Assembly: GCF_027942295.1 (NCBI RefSeq) | Contig: NZ_CP101416.1 | Location: 2,652,501-2,716,500 of the forward strand | Source: Pseudanabaena sp. Chao 1811 | GTDB lineage: Bacteria > Cyanobacteriota > Cyanobacteriia > Pseudanabaenales > Pseudanabaenaceae | DNA length: 64,000 nucleotides | Direction: 5' to 3' | Shown: positions 61,596 through 64,000 of the stretch, piece after piece | Position numbering within the stretch: position 1 is the first letter of the stretch | Layout: the number at the start of each line of letters is the position of its first letter | Notes under the pieces: generated by a model | What the model was told of the DNA's origin: nothing | What the model saw: the letters and a program-made list of their open reading frames with translations, nothing else | Databases searched by the model: none | Made by a program: the position numbers and the translations under genes

Positions 61596-62345
61596 ATGAA
61601 GACTAAAATATTTACTGGTACTACAATTGCACTATTGTCTAGCTCTATGCTTAGTGCAATTCCTGCGATGGCAGCCTCAATTACAAACGGTGGCTTTGAA
61701 GCTGGTTTTACGGGGTGGACTACTGTAGTTCAGCCAAACTCAAATGGCAATTTATCTATTACAGGTGGCGGAACATCTCCTATATCTGGAGCAAGGATTC
61801 CTAGTCCATCAGAAGGCACTAAATATGCTGTTACAGATCAATTTGGTCCTGGTTCATATGTACTCTACCAAGATATATCTTTAGAATCTGGAGCTAATGC
61901 TTTATTGTCTTTTGACTGGTTTGCTCAAGGTTATGCTCCACTCTCAACTACACCAAGCCCTGCTGGTTCAACTGATTTTACGGTTGCGCCGAATGAATTC
62001 TTTCGGGTTGATGTGGTTTCTGCTGGATTTAATAGCTGGTTTGGCTCATCAACCGCAGGGGTTTTGGCGACAATTCTGAATCCAGTAAACCAAGGTAATC
62101 CAGTTAATGGCTGGACAAAAACTACCTATAACCTGAGTGCCTTTAATGGTCAAACTATCCGCTTAGCATTTAGAGAAGTTGACAATCAAGGAAACTTCCA
62201 AGCTGGCGTAGACAATGTGTCTATTAATTCAAGACCAGTTCCAGTACCTGCAATTCTTCCTGGAATGGTTTTAGCTGGATTGTATATAGGCAAGAGAGTG
62301 TTAAACCGCAAATCTGCTTTGAGTTCTACTAAAGTATCTTCTTAG
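61596..62345 (+). CDS. Exported protein with a PEP-CTERM-like C-terminal sorting signal
   Basis: 249 residues. Signal peptide ALLSSSMLSAIPAMAAS at the N-terminus. The mature part (ITNGGFEAGFTGWTTV, VLYQDISLESGANALLSFDWFAQ, NVSINS) looks like a carbohydrate-binding-like beta-sandwich. The end VPVPAILPGMVLAGLYIGKRVLNRK has Pro-rich motif, hydrophobic span and basic tail, the layout of cyanobacterial PEP-CTERM/exosortase substrates. No exosortase is visible in the window. Role probably extracellular-surface; the specific function is unknown. Confidence 0.8.
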   Translation: MKTKIFTGTTIALLSSSMLSAIPAMAASITNGGFEAGFTGWTTVVQPNSNGNLSITGGGTSPISGARIPSPSEGTKYAVTDQFGPGSYVLYQDISLESGANALLSFDWFAQGYAPLSTTPSPAGSTDFTVAPNEFFRVDVVSAGFNSWFGSSTAGVLATILNPVNQGNPVNGWTKTTYNLSAFNGQTIRLAFREVDNQGNFQAGVDNVSINSRPVPVPAILPGMVLAGLYIGKRVLNRKSALSSTKVSS

Positions 62346-62486
62346 TAATTAAACAAAGCTTGAATTGTCACGTAAATTAATTACTTTTTGGAGTCACAAA
62401 AAATTTGTGGCTCCATTTTTTATAACTTCAGTAGTCTATGAATCTAAAACAACAAAGTCAAAATTTAGCTATGACCCCTCAACTTT

Positions 62487-62807
62487 TTACAAACCCAAAT
62501 TTTTCGCATATTCACAGTCAGCATTTGCGCCTTCAGCATCGCCGAGCTTAGCCTTTGCCATGCCGCGATTAAAATAGGCTGGGGCAGCATCAGGAGCTAA
62601 CTCGATGACTTTGCTGTAATCCTCGATCGCCCCTGAATAGTCCTTAATCTCTGAGCGATCGTAGGCACGGTTGTAGTAAGCCTCCGCATAATTGGGATCG
62701 ATCTCGATCGCTTCGGTATAGTCAGCGATCGCCCCAGTATAGTCACCATTTTCCGCGCGTTCCATGCCGCGATCATTGTAGGCTTCAGCAGAATTTAGTT
62801 TTTCCAT
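62487..62807 (-). CDS. TPR-repeat protein
   Basis: 106 residues with three tetratricopeptide repeats: AYNDRGMERAENGDYTGAIADY, AYYNRAYDRSEIKDYSGAIEDY and AYFNRGMAKAKLGDAEGANADC. Each has the TPR pattern of Gly/Ala/Ala positions. No signal peptide. Such minimal TPR proteins act as adaptors, but the partner is unknown. It is divergent from the ictB-like gene, 68 bp away. Confidence 0.88.
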   Translation of the reverse strand: MEKLNSAEAYNDRGMERAENGDYTGAIADYTEAIEIDPNYAEAYYNRAYDRSEIKDYSGAIEDYSKVIELAPDAAPAYFNRGMAKAKLGDAEGANADCEYAKNLGL

Positions 62808-62875
62808 TTCCTTTTTCCTTTGCCATCAAGATGTCAAAATAACTTTACCGTAAGTTCAAATATGCTGATTGCTCT

Positions 62876-64000
62876 ATGAATTCCAAGCTCAAACTACCGA
62901 TGCCCAAGTTTTTGCAAACCCTGCAATCATGGTGGCTCAGCAGCCAAGCTAAATTTTTTCAAATAATTAGCCCATTGCAAGCATGGCGCGAAGGTAGTCG
63001 CTTGTTAAGTGCTAAATTTTTGGGCGGATTGCTAGTGGTGATGCTCGCGACTTTGCCCTTTTTAGAAAATGCTCAGACAGGGGTAATCGGAGCAGCCGTA
63101 GCGATCGCATGGTTATTACTATGGCTTAGCGATCGCCGTGAGGAGGATCAAACAGTACCGATTTGGACGGCTATACATACACCTTTGATTGCCTATTGGG
63201 CGATCGCTTTAATTGCCACCTTACTATCACCCGTAAGGGTAGCGGCTGCCGATGGCATGGTGAAGCTCACGCTATATATGCTTGCCTTTGTGTCGATGAG
63301 TCGGTTAATGCGCTTGGGATGGCGATCGATTTTCATTGCCGCATATTTAGGCTCAGCATTAATTGCCAGTGCCTATGGTGTGCAGCAATGGTATCTCGGC
63401 GCACCCGAACTCGCCACATGGACAGATCCCACTTCCGAAACGGCAGGCGTGACCCGTGTTTATAGTTTTCTGGGTAATCCTAATTTATTTGCGGGTTATT
63501 TAATGCCAGCGTTACCGTTGGGCGCGATCGCTGCGATTCATTGGCGTGGTTGGGGCTTGAAGGCGTTAGGAATTATTACGGCAATTTTTGGGGCATTTTG
63601 CATTACGCAAACCCAGAGTCGGGGTGGACTTATGGGCTTAGCGGCGGCAAGCTTAACGCTAGTTTTGTTATTAGTATATTGGTGGGGCAAGCGGTTACCG
63701 AAGTGGACTTTTCCTACGGTTTTTGGGGGTATGGCTGGGGCGATTGCCTTGGGAACTATTCTCGTTCCCACTTTACGCAAACGGGTGTTTAGCATTTTCG
63801 GAACCGATGATAGTAGTAATGCTTTTCGGGTCAATGTTTGGCAAGCGGTTTTCAATATGATTAAGGCTAAGCCAATCTTAGGCATTGGTCCGGGAAATAA
63901 AGCTTTTAATCAAATCTATCCGCTTTATCAGCGATCAGGATATAGCGCCTTGGGTACTTATTCTGTGCCATTGGAAATCACCGTGGAAACGGGGATTGTT
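62876..64000 (+). CDS. IctB-family membrane protein (3' partial)
   Basis: 375 codons are open from the ATG at 62876 to the window end, so the gene is cut off. It is a polytopic membrane protein with a basic N-terminus (MNSKLKLPMPKFLQTLQSWW). FLGGLLVVMLATLPFLENAQTGVIG and LGNPNLFAGYLMPALPLGAIAAIH match the cyanobacterial IctB family, which shares the O-antigen-ligase-type Wzy_C region. QTQSRGGLMGLAAA and ILGIGPGNKAFNQIYPLYQ are further family segments. The name comes from a proposed role in inorganic-carbon uptake, which has been disputed; a polysaccharide ligase function is equally possible. Confidence 0.85.
   Translation, partial: MNSKLKLPMPKFLQTLQSWWLSSQAKFFQIISPLQAWREGSRLLSAKFLGGLLVVMLATLPFLENAQTGVIGAAVAIAWLLLWLSDRREEDQTVPIWTAIHTPLIAYWAIALIATLLSPVRVAAADGMVKLTLYMLAFVSMSRLMRLGWRSIFIAAYLGSALIASAYGVQQWYLGAPELATWTDPTSETAGVTRVYSFLGNPNLFAGYLMPALPLGAIAAIHWRGWGLKALGIITAIFGAFCITQTQSRGGLMGLAAASLTLVLLLVYWWGKRLPKWTFPTVFGGMAGAIALGTILVPTLRKRVFSIFGTDDSSNAFRVNVWQAVFNMIKAKPILGIGPGNKAFNQIYPLYQRSGYSALGTYSVPLEITVETGIV

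Overview
The window is a piece of a cyanobacterial chromosome. The evidence is a psbA gene for photosystem II D1, an SLH-domain iron-uptake-type porin, an IctB-family membrane protein, DUF2808, DUF309, DUF4278 and DUF3493 families, two ComFB domains, a cyanobacterial ribosomal gene order and many copies of the HIP1 octamer GCGATCGC. The base composition, gene content and dense small palindromes remind me of Pseudanabaena-type filamentous strains, but that genus call is from memory and weak.

Layout. 1-5,950: partial queA, a catalytic-domain-less arginyl-tRNA-synthetase-like protein beside a TrkA-type K+ channel, rsmD, a DUF4278 membrane protein and dedA. 5,989-17,444 (minus strand): ribosomal block rplC-D-W-B, rpsS, rplV, rpsC, rplP, rpmC, rpsQ, rplN-X-E, rpsH, rplF-R, rpsE, rplO, secY, adk, infA. 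The usual rpmJ-rpsM-rpsK-rpoA-rplQ tail is absent. 18,255-21,062: a bacteriophytochrome-type hybrid histidine kinase, preceded by a candidate branched structured RNA. 21,066-30,511: acyltransferase, DUF309 and GST proteins, a PotD-like lipoprotein, a double-ComFB protein, 6-phosphogluconolactonase and several unknowns. 30,727-38,006: asnS, guanine deaminase, an RNase D-like exonuclease, a conserved unknown and an alpha/beta hydrolase. 38,494-41,768: porin plus a secreted CHAT protein. Then come tRNA-Ser(GGA) and GDP-fucose synthesis genes (gmd, fcl). 44,309-48,890: a multi-PAS histidine kinase with an intact LOV photosensor signature, followed by a REC-GGDEF-EAL response regulator. 48,989-58,855: HMA copper-type chaperone, moaC, tsaE, tatA (a 59-codon gene), TerB-like protein, Crp-type regulator, murC-murB, psbA, hisH, DUF2808, surE. 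58,832-64,000: UbiD-family decarboxylase, an aspartic-protease-like two-gene unit, a secreted protein with a PEP-CTERM-like tail, a TPR protein and the start of an ictB-like gene that runs off the window.

Working together. Two photoreceptor kinases are present, one of red/far-red phytochrome type and one of blue-light LOV type. The LOV kinase is next to a response regulator with an intact EAL phosphodiesterase motif set, and a double-ComFB protein (a family with reported cyclic-di-nucleotide binding) lies elsewhere in the window. This suggests light input into c-di-GMP signalling, which is inference. murC-murB, hisH, tatA, secY and the ribosomal block are housekeeping.

The most unusual non-coding feature is the number of intergenic elements. 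There are perfect palindromes with 3-nt loops, often touching gene ends. There are also several MITE-like elements with terminal inverted repeats, two of them with possible target duplications, and a branched RNA-like structure before the phytochrome gene.
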